Assembly: GCA_963815375.1 (NCBI GenBank)
Contig: CAWFGX010000002.1
Span: 558,001 to 622,000, forward strand
Reading direction: 5' to 3'
From: JASHPR01 sp963815375
Lineage (GTDB): Bacteria; Actinomycetota; Actinomycetes; Streptosporangiales; Streptosporangiaceae
Length of the DNA: 64,000 bases
In this document: in pieces, positions 8,243 through 16,461 of the stretch
Numbering within the stretch: position 1 is the first letter of the stretch
How the letters are laid out: every line of letters starts with the position of its first letter
Translations under genes and position numbers: made by a program
Notes under the pieces: generated by a model
What the model was told of the DNA's origin: nothing
The model's database searches: none
Seen by the model: the letters and a program-made list of their open reading frames with translations, nothing else

Positions 8243-9696
8243 TCAGGACCACGTCCACTGCTGGCTGGACGTGTCGCCGCAGGTGTACAGCTGCAGCTGG
8301 GTGCCGTTCGCGGTGCCGTTGCCGGTGGCGTCCACGCACTTCCCGGAACCGATCCCCACCAGCGCGTTGCTGACGCTGAAAGTCCATTCCTGGTTGGTGC
8401 CGCCATTGCAGGCCCACAGCTGGAGCTTGGTCCCGTTTGTGGTGCCGCGGCCGGTGGCGTCGAGGCAGTACTTGCCGCCGTCCACGGTCAGCTCGCCGTC
8501 AGCGTTGTAGGTCCAGGTCTGGCCGGCGCCGCCATGGCACGCCCAGAGCTGCTCCTTGGTCCCGTTCGCGAATTTGACCGCGTTGGTGTCCACGCACCTA
8601 CGGGATCCGCTGCCGACAATCTCGTTGGCGCCATGGGTGCCGTTGGTGACGGCGAGCGTGCTGTTCTGGGTAGGCAGCGCGTAGCCGAGGTCGGTGCAGC
8701 CGAGGTCCGAGCCCCTGGGGTAGGCCGGGCTCATGATCGAGTTGCTGGTCGTCGCGGCCGTCCAGGCGCCGCCACTGCTGAGCTGGTACTGCAGCCCGGT
8801 GCTCTCGAACACGTCACCGTAGCTGAGGGTGCAGTAATCACCCTCTCCGGTCGACGAGTTGTAGTCGGTGTAGACCTCGTCCATGTCCCAGCCGCCGCCG
8901 CTGTTGCTCAGCTTGGCAGTGTCCGAGCTGCTGTAGAACGTGTCCCAGGAATCGGTGGTGTAGTTGTACAGGTACGCGGTCCAGGTGTTGGCGGTCTGGT
9001 CGGTCTGGACGTTCTGCACCGAGTAGAAGTACTGCCCGTTGACCTTCGTGGCGTACGTGGCCAGGAAGCTGGAGTTGATGGTCGCGGTCTTGGCGAAACT
9101 CGGGGAGGCGGCACCCCAGTCCCAGGCGCCCACGTAGTTCCCGCCGCTGTCGTAGATCGTCGTCATCTCGATCGTGTCGATGCCGCTGGGGTCGAGGGTC
9201 GGGGCGTAGACAAACTGGGAACCGGACGTGGGCGCCTTGAGACCAGGGTTCAGGCTCTGTGTCGCCTGCGCGCCGTAGATGGTCTGGGCGGGAAACGTCC
9301 CCCAGGCCCCGTGAAATGCCCCAGTCCATGAGGTCAGCCCCGCGGTGGTGGCCGTACCGGCCGGCGCCGCCGGCCCGCCGCCGGCCGTCCCGGCCTGCCC
9401 GCCGGTGACCTGGCTCCCCGCAGTGTCCTCGGCAAAGCGCTGGCTGGCCGAGAGCGGAGGATCGTTCTCCCGCGCCGCCGCACCGGTGACACCGGGCACC
9501 ACCTTCCCGCTGTGGGGCGCGTCCGGGCTAGGCATCGCTGCCCGCATCGACGGCGAGGTGACCGGGATGGCCGGCCGGGCGGCGGGGGCGGGCAGGGCCG
9601 CGGGGCCCCGGTGGCCAGGGCGGGCACGGCCAGGCTGAGGAGCAGGGCGCAGGTCCCGGCGGTTACCAGGGCAGCGCTGGACGATCGTGTACGCAT
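8243..9696 (-). pseudogene. Secreted ricin-type lectin protein, frameshifted after the signal peptide
   Basis: ATG 9696 encodes a clean signal peptide (MRTRSSSAALVTAGTCALLL followed by SLAVPALATG). The mature part lies in another frame, running from about 9600 to the stop at 8243. Adding one C to the GGGGCCCC run near 9605 restores a continuous reading ATGAPAALPAPA. The mature protein has a Ser/Thr/Tyr-rich N-terminal module of about 220 residues that I do not recognise (TLDPSGIDTIEMTTIYDSGG, GYALPTQN) and a C-terminal ricin B-type trefoil with three CLDATG/CVDATG...QLQL..C repeats. It is probably an extracellular glycan-binding protein or enzyme. Either a true pseudogene or a consensus error in a GC run. 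Confidence 0.72.
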
Positions 9697-9879
9697 AATG
9701 ACATCGCCTTACATGGAGAAGTAAGAACCAGATGTCAGAGTTCGCCGGCCGGCGCGTCGGGCCACCCTGAGCTTGACGGCGATAACCTACTAAGGCTCGA
9801 TATATCGGGCAAGGCACTTCGTGCAAAAGGCCGGGCCGCGGGCACGATTTTTCCCGCGCGTTCTGGTGCGCCTGCGGAA

Positions 9880-10296
9880 TCAGGGGCTATGAACGGCTAG
9901 CACTGAAATGCGGCGGCCAGCCGCCCCGTCAGTCACCAGGTAGGTCGCGGTGAGCCGGCTGATCTGCACACCGTCGCTCCTCTGGCGCGAGAACGTGCCA
10001 CGGTACAGAGCCGACGTGGAGTTCAGCACCGTGACCTCGGAGGCGAGAGTCTCGCTGCGGTCATATCCGGCTGCGCGCATCCCGTCGACCTGCTGCTGCA
10101 GCGCCGCGACGACCTGATCACCGCTCGTCAGCGCGAAGAAGCCGCCGTCAGTGGTGAGCAGCAGCGGGACGCCGTAGTAGCCGAGCAGAATGGCGGTGTC
10201 CTCCTCGCCGCGGCCGCAAGCCGCAAATGCCTCGAGGTACTCACCAAACCAGTCGCTCACGTCGCTGCTGTCCACAGCCACGGACAGTACTGCCAC
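9880..10296 (-). CDS. NTF2/SnoaL-like small protein
   Basis: A 138-residue protein with the alpha+beta pattern of the SnoaL/NTF2 superfamily (YLEAFAACGRGEEDTAILLG, VPLLLTTDGGFFALTSGDQV, QQQVDGMRAAGYDRSETL, ALYRGTFSRQRSDGVQI). It resembles a conserved actinobacterial family annotated as DUF6841. No catalytic residues can be inferred. It is transcribed in the same direction as the ABC permease, 67 bases downstream, so it may be the last gene of that operon. Confidence 0.7.
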   Translation of the reverse strand: MAVLSVAVDSSDVSDWFGEYLEAFAACGRGEEDTAILLGYYGVPLLLTTDGGFFALTSGDQVVAALQQQVDGMRAAGYDRSETLASEVTVLNSTSALYRGTFSRQRSDGVQISRLTATYLVTDGAAGRRISVLAVHSP

Positions 10297-10363
10297 CCGT
10301 GCCTTACCGCCAGGACGCAGCGCCGGTCTGCCGGGGCCGGAAATGACCGATCGCGGCGGCCGG

Positions 10364-11575
10364 TTAGGTCGTGCGCAATGCTTCGGTTGGTGAGAGGCGG
10401 GCGGCTCGCGCTGCCGGGTACAGTCCGGCGATCGCGCCGATGGCCAGGGCGGCGCTGATTCCGCCGTACAGGGCCTCAGAGGGAATCAGCAGCTGCGAGT
10501 GCTGGGCGAGAGCGTAAATCGCGGTGGCTGCTACGCCGATGATCGTGCCGGCCAGGCCGCCCAGGGCGGACAGGAGCAGGGCTTCGGTGAGGAACTGCTC
10601 GGCGACGTGGCGGCGGGTGGCACCCAGTGCCCGGCGCAGGCCGATCTCGGAGCGGCGTTCCAGGACGGAGATGACCATGACGTTGGCGATGCCGACGCCG
10701 CCCACCAGGAGCGCGACAGCTCCCAGGCCGAGCAGCAGGCTGTTGTAGGCACCGTTGGCGTCCGCTGCGGCCTGCAGGACGTCAGCCGGGAAGCTGACGT
10801 TCACGTCCGACGGACTGGCCGGGTCGACGGTGGCGGGCAGCACGGTGGCTACCGCGGTGACCTGGCTGGCGACGCTGCGCAGGTACAGCTGGGTGGGGTG
10901 GCCGTCGAAGCTGAAGTACTGCTCGGCGATGGGGAAGCCGATGAACGCCATGCTGTCCATCGTGGTTTCCAGCTGCACGTGGCTGAGGATGCCCACGACC
11001 GTGAACCAGTGGCCGCCAATCCATACCTGGGTCGGGTCGGCCAGGTTGCTGATGCCCAGAAGGCTGGCCGCCTCGGCGCCCAGGACCACGGCCGGGTAAC
11101 GGGCGGTGGCCGCGTTCAGGAAAGCGCCGTCGGCCACGCTGGTGCCCAGGGTTGCGGGAAGGGTGGTGCTGGCCGCGGTCAGCGAGATGCCGCCCGAGTT
11201 GATGGCCGGGACGAACGGGCTGCGGTACACGCTGATGCTCGAGATGCTCGCGATCTGGGCCACGCTGGTGACGGGCGTGATGCGCGAGACCATGCCGTCA
11301 GCGGTGACCGGGAGCTCGGCCTGCTGACCGGACGCGGCGCTGCTGGCGGGCTGCACGGTCAGCAGGTTGTCGAGCTGTCCCAGCTCGGTCAGCAGGCTGG
11401 ACTTGGAGGTCTGGGAGATGCCCAGCACGCCGACGATCGCCGCGATGCCGATGCTGATGCCCAGCGCCGACAGCGCCGCCCGCACCCGCCGCGAGCGCAG
11501 TCCCAGACTGCCAACCCGCAGCAGATCCCGGCGCGACAGCCGGGACCCGCTGGCATCATGAACCCGCTGTATCAC
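10364..11575 (-). CDS. MacB/FtsX-type ABC transporter permease
   Basis: A 403-residue membrane protein with the MacB layout: a first transmembrane helix at about 34-56 (ALSALGISIGIAAIVGVLGI), a large extracytoplasmic domain, and three C-terminal helices with the signature GVGIANVMVISVLERRSEIG and GLYPAARAARLSPTEALRT. It should act as the mechanotransmission permease of a tripartite-like export complex with the ATPase and adaptor encoded immediately upstream. Its GTG start overlaps the ATPase gene by 20 bases, so the two are translationally coupled. Confidence 0.92.
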   Translation of the reverse strand: MIQRVHDASGSRLSRRDLLRVGSLGLRSRRVRAALSALGISIGIAAIVGVLGISQTSKSSLLTELGQLDNLLTVQPASSAASGQQAELPVTADGMVSRITPVTSVAQIASISSISVYRSPFVPAINSGGISLTAASTTLPATLGTSVADGAFLNAATARYPAVVLGAEAASLLGISNLADPTQVWIGGHWFTVVGILSHVQLETTMDSMAFIGFPIAEQYFSFDGHPTQLYLRSVASQVTAVATVLPATVDPASPSDVNVSFPADVLQAAADANGAYNSLLLGLGAVALLVGGVGIANVMVISVLERRSEIGLRRALGATRRHVAEQFLTEALLLSALGGLAGTIIGVAATAIYALAQHSQLLIPSEALYGGISAALAIGAIAGLYPAARAARLSPTEALRTT

Positions 11576-12281
11576 TGAGGATCCTCCCGTCGCGGATCTC
11601 GATGCACCGGCTCATAGCCGCGGCCACGTCGCGGTCGTGGGTGATGATCACGATCGTGGTGCCGTCCTGATGCAGCTCACGCAGCAGGTCCAGGATCGAT
11701 GCGCCGGTCGCGGTGTCCAGGTTGCCTGTCGGCTCATCAGCCATCACCAGGGCCGGGCGGCCGGCCAGCGCCCGGGCGATCGCGGTGCGCTGCTGCTCAC
11801 CGCCTGACAGCTGGTTCGGCCGGTGGCCCAGGCGGTGACTCAGGCCAACGCGCTCGATGGCCGCCTGGGCCAGCTTGCGCCGCTCGACTGCCCGCCCGCC
11901 GCGGTACAGCAGGCCATTGGCGACGTTGTCGAGCACGCTGAGGCCATCGAGCAGGAAGAACTGCTGGAACACAAAGCCCAGCCGCCGCGCCCGCAACCCC
12001 GACAGCTGCTTATCAGACATCACCGAGGTGTCCTCCCCGGCGACCCGGACCACCCCGCGGGTGGGCCGCTCCAGAGTGCCCATCACGTGCAAGAGAGTGG
12101 TCTTGCCCGACCCCGACGGGCCCACAATCGCGGCCAGCTCACCTTCACCGATCCGCAGGTCAACACCGGCCAGCGCCACCACCGGCGGGTCGCCCGGATA
12201 CTCCTTCACCACGCCAGCCAGCTCGAGCACCGGCACCACCGGGGCGGCTGGCTGGACGAGGACCGAGATCGTCTGGGTCAC
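11556..12281 (-). CDS. MacB-type ABC transporter ATP-binding protein
   Basis: A 241-residue ATPase with Walker A GPSGSGKTT, Q-loop FVFQQFFLLDGLSV, signature LSGGEQQRTAIARAL, Walker B LVMADEPTGNLD and H-loop ITHD, the LolD/MacB subgroup. The start GTG 12279-12281 overlaps the stop TGA of the adaptor gene (GTGA), with GGAGG ten bases upstream inside that gene. It powers the permease encoded by the next gene. Part of an operon lipoprotein - adaptor - ATPase - permease. Confidence 0.93.
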   Translation of the reverse strand: MTQTISVLVQPAAPVVPVLELAGVVKEYPGDPPVVALAGVDLRIGEGELAAIVGPSGSGKTTLLHVMGTLERPTRGVVRVAGEDTSVMSDKQLSGLRARRLGFVFQQFFLLDGLSVLDNVANGLLYRGGRAVERRKLAQAAIERVGLSHRLGHRPNQLSGGEQQRTAIARALAGRPALVMADEPTGNLDTATGASILDLLRELHQDGTTIVIITHDRDVAAAMSRCIEIRDGRILSDTAGS

Positions 12282-13925
12282 GACGACGGCACCTCCACCC
12301 GCATGCCCGCGCTTATGCCCGGCCCGCTGACCTGCACCATGGTGTCGTCGTACAGGCCAGTGGTCACGGCCACCAGATGACTGGTGCTGCCGGTCACCAC
12401 CTGCACGGCGTAGCCGCCGCCGGCCAGCGCCAGCAGCGCGTTCACCGGCACCGCCAGCACATTGTCGGCACGCTGTGAGGTGATGTTGACATCCACCGGC
12501 GCCTGGTCCAGCGTGGCCTGCTGCGAGGTGCTGTCCAGCGTGATGCTGACCGTCACCGTCGGGGAGGAGTTGCTGCCCCCGCCGCCGCCGCTGCCAGCCG
12601 ACGAGCACGGCGACTGGGCAGCCGACCCGCCGCCCGTCCCGCTGGCGGTGCCGGTGCCACCGCCGCCCGGGCAGGTAGCCACAGTGCCAACCGTCTCCAC
12701 CTGGCCGCCGACCGTCGTGGTGCCGTCAGGCAGCACCACCGACACGGAATCACCGGGCTTGACCAAGGACTCCTGGTCCACCGGCAGGTCAACGGTGACG
12801 ACCGGGGTGTTTCCTGTGGCCGTCAGCACAGTCCCGCTCCCGCCGCCACCTCCGCCCACAGCGCCGCTACCGCCACCGCCGGCCGACGCGCCGGCCGACG
12901 GAGTGACCGAGGTGACCCGGATCGGGCCAGGCTCGAACACCACATCGCCCAGCAGGACCTCACCGGTCGCCGGCACGCCCAGCGCGGTCTGCCACCGTTC
13001 CACCGCAGCGGCCGTGGAGGCCGAGAAATGGTTGCTCTGGGCCATGCCGCCGCCGTAACCGAGGGCGATCAGGTCATGGGCCAGCTCGCCCACGTCACCG
13101 CCATCCGGCATCCCGGCATAGAACGCCCGGTAGGCAGGGATAGACCCGTACAGCAGCGGCACCGGCTCATCGCTGACCGCATAGACCGGCTGATCCTGGC
13201 TGATGACCTGCCCCACCGACGGCAGCCAGGTGTACGCCGTGCCCGGGTTCAGCGCTGTAGCCTGCAGGGATGCCAAGGCAGCCTCATCGCCTTGCAGCTT
13301 GACCTGGTCGGATCCGACCTTGCCCTGATCCTGGTCAGAGCCGGTCTTCCCAGCCGACTCCGCCGCGGCCAGCTGCTGCTGAGCCTGGGTCAGCTGAGCC
13401 TGATCCTGGCTGACCTTCTGCTGGTCAGAACTGCACGCCTGCGACGTCCCCGCCCCGGCGCACGCCTTCGCCTCAGCCGTCTGATCCGAGCTCAGGGTGG
13501 ACTGGGCAGTGCTGACGTCCGCCTCATCGGCCGCGATCACCTGGCTGTCGCCGGCTGACGTGTCCGACTCAGCCTGCTCGTCAGCGGACAGGGCCTGCTG
13601 GTCCTCTGTCACCGTCTGCTGTGCCTGCGCGACCTGCTGGGCGCTCGCCCCCGATGGGGCGGCGATCGTGTACGAGCCGCCGTAACCGATCGAGCCGCCC
13701 TCTTGCACGGTCGAAATGAGATCAGTCCGCACTACCGGAGCGGTGGCGGCCGGGGAACTGCCACCCGACGACGGAGGCCGCGCTGCCTTGACTGCTGCTG
13801 GCCGCCACGGCCACTCCGGCAGCCACCGCGCCGGCGACAACAATAACGACGGCGATGACGAGCACTCGTCTGGTCGGCAGCACCCGCCTGGCCGACAAGA
13901 CCCGCTTGGCCAGGAACTCAGCCAT
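12278..13925 (-). pseudogene. Membrane-fusion adaptor with peptidoglycan-binding module, apparent frameshift
   Basis: ATG 13925 opens with a basic stretch and a transmembrane helix (RRVLVIAVVIVVAGAVAAGV); the rest lies one frame over and runs to the stop at 12278. Removing one base of the GTCGTCGGGTGG segment near 13763 joins the two as ASVVGGSSPAATAP. The body has a long Gln/Ala/Ser-rich coiled coil (QQVAQAQQTVTEDQQALSAD onward), a peptidoglycan-binding-like module (DVGELAHDLIALGYGG, FSASTAAAVERWQ, GEVLLGDVVF), a Gly-rich linker and an HlyD-type beta-barrel. It would couple the MacB-like transporter to the cell wall. The start overlaps the lipoprotein gene by eight bases. A consensus error is plausible because everything else is intact. 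Confidence 0.8.
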
Positions 13926-14634
13926 TGCCACCCGACCCGCCGTTGCCGCTCGTGACAGGGTGCGGTCTGTTGTTGCTGCCGGCACCCGGGCCGCCGGGCG
14001 GGCACTGCTTGCCGGGAGGTGGAGTGCAGCTCGTCACTACGATGACACCGGGCGCTTCCGCGCCGGGCGGGTAGTACTTTTCGCCGACCTTCTCGGTGCA
14101 GACCTTGTCGGCGTTCTGAAAAATTGGGCTGTTCGTGTCGACGTTGCGGAGATTCGTCGTGCCGCTCCCGTTGGGGTCGGGGAAGTTGGGGACCCCGTTG
14201 GCCCGCATGCACTCGGCGTACTTCAGGACCTGAGTCGGGCTGGCTGTCGGTGTGCCCTGGCCGCCACTCAGTGCGAGAGAGGCCGCTTGCAGGTAATTGC
14301 TGCACGGGCCGGTACCTCCGTGGACCTCGCTTGAAAGCGTCTGCGAGACGTTAGTCATGCTGATCTGGATGTCTTTGTTGGAGTCGATGGTCGGGTCGGT
14401 CTGGCTGGGATCGCCGTGGCCGCGTATGCAGGTGGCCCACTGGTCCAGCAGCTGTGTGGGGTTACCCGACTGCGGCGCCGGTGAACCCCCGCTGCCGTCG
14501 CCGTTGCCGTGGCCGCTGCCATTACCGAGGCTGGCGACCTGCGGGGTGCTGCCGGACCCGCACGCGGCCAGCCCGATGGTGGCCACCGCGACGAGGACAG
14601 CGAGCCCGCCCGGTCGCCGGCACGTGCTTGTCAT
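13918..14634 (-). CDS. Secreted lipoprotein, paralogue 1
   Basis: A 238-residue predicted lipoprotein: signal peptide with lipobox LAAC (Cys 25), a Gly/Ser-rich linker, then two conserved segments, LLDQWATCIRGHGDPSQ and LKYAECMRANGVPNFPDP, and a Pro/Gly-rich tail. The cysteine-containing CMRxNGVPNFPDP motif recurs in actinobacterial lipoproteins located beside MacAB-like operons; its function is unknown. GGGAGG lies six bases before the ATG. It overlaps the adaptor gene by eight bases and so leads the export operon. Paralogue 2 lies upstream at 14863-15546. Confidence 0.85.
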   Translation of the reverse strand: MTSTCRRPGGLAVLVAVATIGLAACGSGSTPQVASLGNGSGHGNGDGSGGSPAPQSGNPTQLLDQWATCIRGHGDPSQTDPTIDSNKDIQISMTNVSQTLSSEVHGGTGPCSNYLQAASLALSGGQGTPTASPTQVLKYAECMRANGVPNFPDPNGSGTTNLRNVDTNSPIFQNADKVCTEKVGEKYYPPGAEAPGVIVVTSCTPPPGKQCPPGGPGAGSNNRPHPVTSGNGGSGGNG

Positions 14635-14682
14635 TTGTCGCCTCCCTGGCGTGTGTTACCCGAACTCATGCTGAAAGCCGAT

Positions 14683-14750
14683 TCATCATCGGAACCGGGA
14701 GTGAGGATGCCGCGAGGACTGTGTGCGAGTTCTGTATGAGTTCCAGCGCC
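14683..14750. repeat. 68-bp upstream repeat, copy A
   Basis: Direct repeat of 15551-15618, with nine mismatches in 68 bases. It covers the region upstream of lipoprotein 1, just as copy B lies upstream of lipoprotein 2. The strongest conservation is over the candidate operator at 14721-14741. Confidence 0.85.
14721..14741 (-). promoter_or_regulatory. Candidate response-regulator site upstream of lipoprotein 1
   Basis: Minus-strand sequence ACTCATACAGAACTCGC matches the consensus ACTCACACnnAACTCGC seen twice more near 15.6 kb. It is two half-sites (ACTCAyAC and AACTCGC) spaced about one helical turn, as expected for an OmpR-family dimer. It lies 87 bases before the lipoprotein start. Confidence 0.5.
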
Positions 14751-14862
14751 CCGCCTGGCGAAGAACTCAGCCCGCGAAGCCGCTATTCAAGGCCGTTGTA
14801 ATCGACCATTCCCGGATGACTGTGGAGGCCCGACCCTGGCCGCCGCGCTGGTGGCGACGGAC

Positions 14863-15546
14863 TCAGACGCTGACGGGGCCAAACGCGACTATGCTCACGC
14901 CGTTGCCGGCCGGGCCGCCTCCGACCTCAATGGCTCCGGCCATAAGCACGCCGCCGCCGCAGGCTTTGCCGGCCTTCTGGTACGCCGGGCTGCTTGAGTT
15001 CAGGACCGGAGGGCCCCCAGGAGGACCCTTGCTCCGGCCGCTGGGATAGTTCGACACCCCGTTGGCCCGCAGGCACTGGGAGAATTGCGCCAGCTCGGCC
15101 TGGGACGGCGATGCCGGGAATGGCTGACCGCCTCGCAGCGCATTCTGGGCCGCGGCCAGGTACTGGATGCAGGCCGTGCCGGCGTCCGGGTTCTGCCCGC
15201 TGGGCAGCACGCCGTCGTAGTCCCCGGCCGGGACGGTTATGTGGATCACCTTGCTGACGTCGACGGTCGGCGCGGCCTGACCGGGATCGCCGTGGCCGCG
15301 CATGCAGGCGGCCCACTCGTCCAGCAGCTGGGTCACGTTGCCCTGGGTGGCCGTTTGGCTCCCGGCGGCCGTGGAGCTCCCGGTGCCGTCGCCGCTGCTT
15401 TTTCCCGGAGTGACCATGTGCGGGCTACTGGGCCCGCCGCCGCACCCTGCCGTCAGCAGGGCGACGCCGGCCACGACGGCCAGCAGCGCTCTATGTGGCG
15501 GCCGGATCGGCCGGAGTCCGCGACGGCAGCCGCTGCCCTCGTTCAT
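14863..15546 (-). CDS. Secreted lipoprotein, paralogue 2
   Basis: A 227-residue lipoprotein paralogous to the 13918-14634 product: lipobox LLTAGC, then LLDEWAACMRGHGDPGQ and FSQCLRANGVSNYPS, with the same spacing of conserved cysteines. It lies alone between the export operon and the divergent response-regulator gene. Its promoter region is a diverged copy of that of paralogue 1, so gene and promoter were duplicated together. It may be an extracytoplasmic ligand-binding partner of the sensor kinase or of the transporter; this is inference. Confidence 0.83.
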   Translation of the reverse strand: MNEGSGCRRGLRPIRPPHRALLAVVAGVALLTAGCGGGPSSPHMVTPGKSSGDGTGSSTAAGSQTATQGNVTQLLDEWAACMRGHGDPGQAAPTVDVSKVIHITVPAGDYDGVLPSGQNPDAGTACIQYLAAAQNALRGGQPFPASPSQAELAQFSQCLRANGVSNYPSGRSKGPPGGPPVLNSSSPAYQKAGKACGGGVLMAGAIEVGGGPAGNGVSIVAFGPVSV

Positions 15547-15550
15547 TTTC

Positions 15551-15618
15551 TCATCATCGGAACTGAGCGTGGGGTTGCCGCGAGGACTGTGCGCGAGTTC
15601 TGTGTGAGTGTCAGCGCC
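15551..15618. repeat. 68-bp upstream repeat, copy B
   Basis: Partner of copy A (14683-14750); begins five bases upstream of the lipoprotein 2 start codon and contains the operator-like motif at 15589-15609. Confidence 0.85.
15589..15609 (-). promoter_or_regulatory. Candidate response-regulator site upstream of lipoprotein 2
   Basis: Minus-strand ACTCACACAGAACTCGC, an exact match to the shared consensus. It faces the lipoprotein gene and forms an inverted pair with the site at 15635-15654. Confidence 0.55.
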
Positions 15619-15634
15619 CGTGAGACCAGCCGGG

Positions 15635-15654
15635 ACTCACACGCAACTCGCATG
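15635..15654 (+). promoter_or_regulatory. Candidate autoregulatory site upstream of the response regulator
   Basis: Plus-strand ACTCACACGCAACTCGC, the same motif in the opposite orientation, 70 bases before the response-regulator start. Together with 15589-15609 it places two inverted copies in the divergent promoter region, suggesting autoregulation. Confidence 0.55.
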
Positions 15655-15723
15655 TAATCCACACTCAATCCTGGAGTTGGGATGGCATCACGAAAGAGCG
15701 GATGAACGAGGGCGGGCGAGGCG

Positions 15724-16461
15724 ATGGGTGAGCCGGTGAACGTTGCTGAGGACCAGGGAAAACTGCTGGTGGTCGACGACGAGCCGTTCCTGCGCGATGC
15801 GGTGGCTTCGTCGCTGCGGTTCCTGGGCTTCGAGGTGGACACGGCCGGCGACGGCCGGGAGACGCTGCGGCTGGCCCGCGGCAGCAGACTCGACCTGGTG
15901 GTGCTGGATGTGATGCTGCCCGACACCGACGGCTTCGAGGTGGTCCGCAGATTGCGCCAGGACGGCTGCCAGGTGCCGGTGATCTTCCTGACCGCCCGCG
16001 ACACACAGGCCGACAAGGTAGCCGGGCTGACCATCGGCGGCGACGACTACATCACCAAGCCGTTCGGGCTGGAGGAACTGGCGGCCAGGGTCCGTACCGT
16101 CCTGCGGCGCACCCGCGGCGCCGGCATCGGGCAGCTGCTGACGTTCGCCGACCTCGAGCTGGACCAGGACACCTATGAGGTCCGGCGGGCCGGGCACGTG
16201 ATCGAGCTGTCGCCGACCGAGTTCCGGCTGCTGCGTTACCTGATGCTGTACCCGGGCCGGGTCCTGACCCGGGCGCAGCTGCTCGATCACGTGTGGGACT
16301 ACGACTTCGGCGGTTCGGACGCTGTCGTCTCGACCTACATCGCCTACCTGCGGCGCAAGCTGGCCCAGTATGGCCCCGACCTGATCGCCACTCAGCGTGG
16401 CATTGGCTACCGCCTTAGGTTGCCAACTCCCGCGCGGCAGGCAGGCGCCGGTGGAGCCTAA
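15724..16461 (+). CDS. OmpR/PhoB-family response regulator
   Basis: A 245-residue two-component regulator. The receiver domain has the acidic pocket VVDDE (D18, D19), phospho-acceptor D62 in VVLDVMLP, T90 in FLTARD and K112 in ITKPFG. The C-terminal winged helix (about 135-232) shows ELSPTEFRLLRYLM and the DNA-contact/wing segment ending QRGIGYRLR. It is co-transcribed with the kinase, whose start lies inside its last codons. Likely targets are the repeated ACTCACAC-type sites upstream of itself and of both lipoprotein genes. Confidence 0.95.
   Translation: MGEPVNVAEDQGKLLVVDDEPFLRDAVASSLRFLGFEVDTAGDGRETLRLARGSRLDLVVLDVMLPDTDGFEVVRRLRQDGCQVPVIFLTARDTQADKVAGLTIGGDDYITKPFGLEELAARVRTVLRRTRGAGIGQLLTFADLELDQDTYEVRRAGHVIELSPTEFRLLRYLMLYPGRVLTRAQLLDHVWDYDFGGSDAVVSTYIAYLRRKLAQYGPDLIATQRGIGYRLRLPTPARQAGAGGA

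Noticed and set aside
7865..9331. 488-codon plus-strand frame across the repeat region and the lectin gene
   Set aside because: Most of it is antisense to a ricin-type lectin with clear repeats, and its sequence has no domain. The repeat protein in another frame has the better ribosome site.
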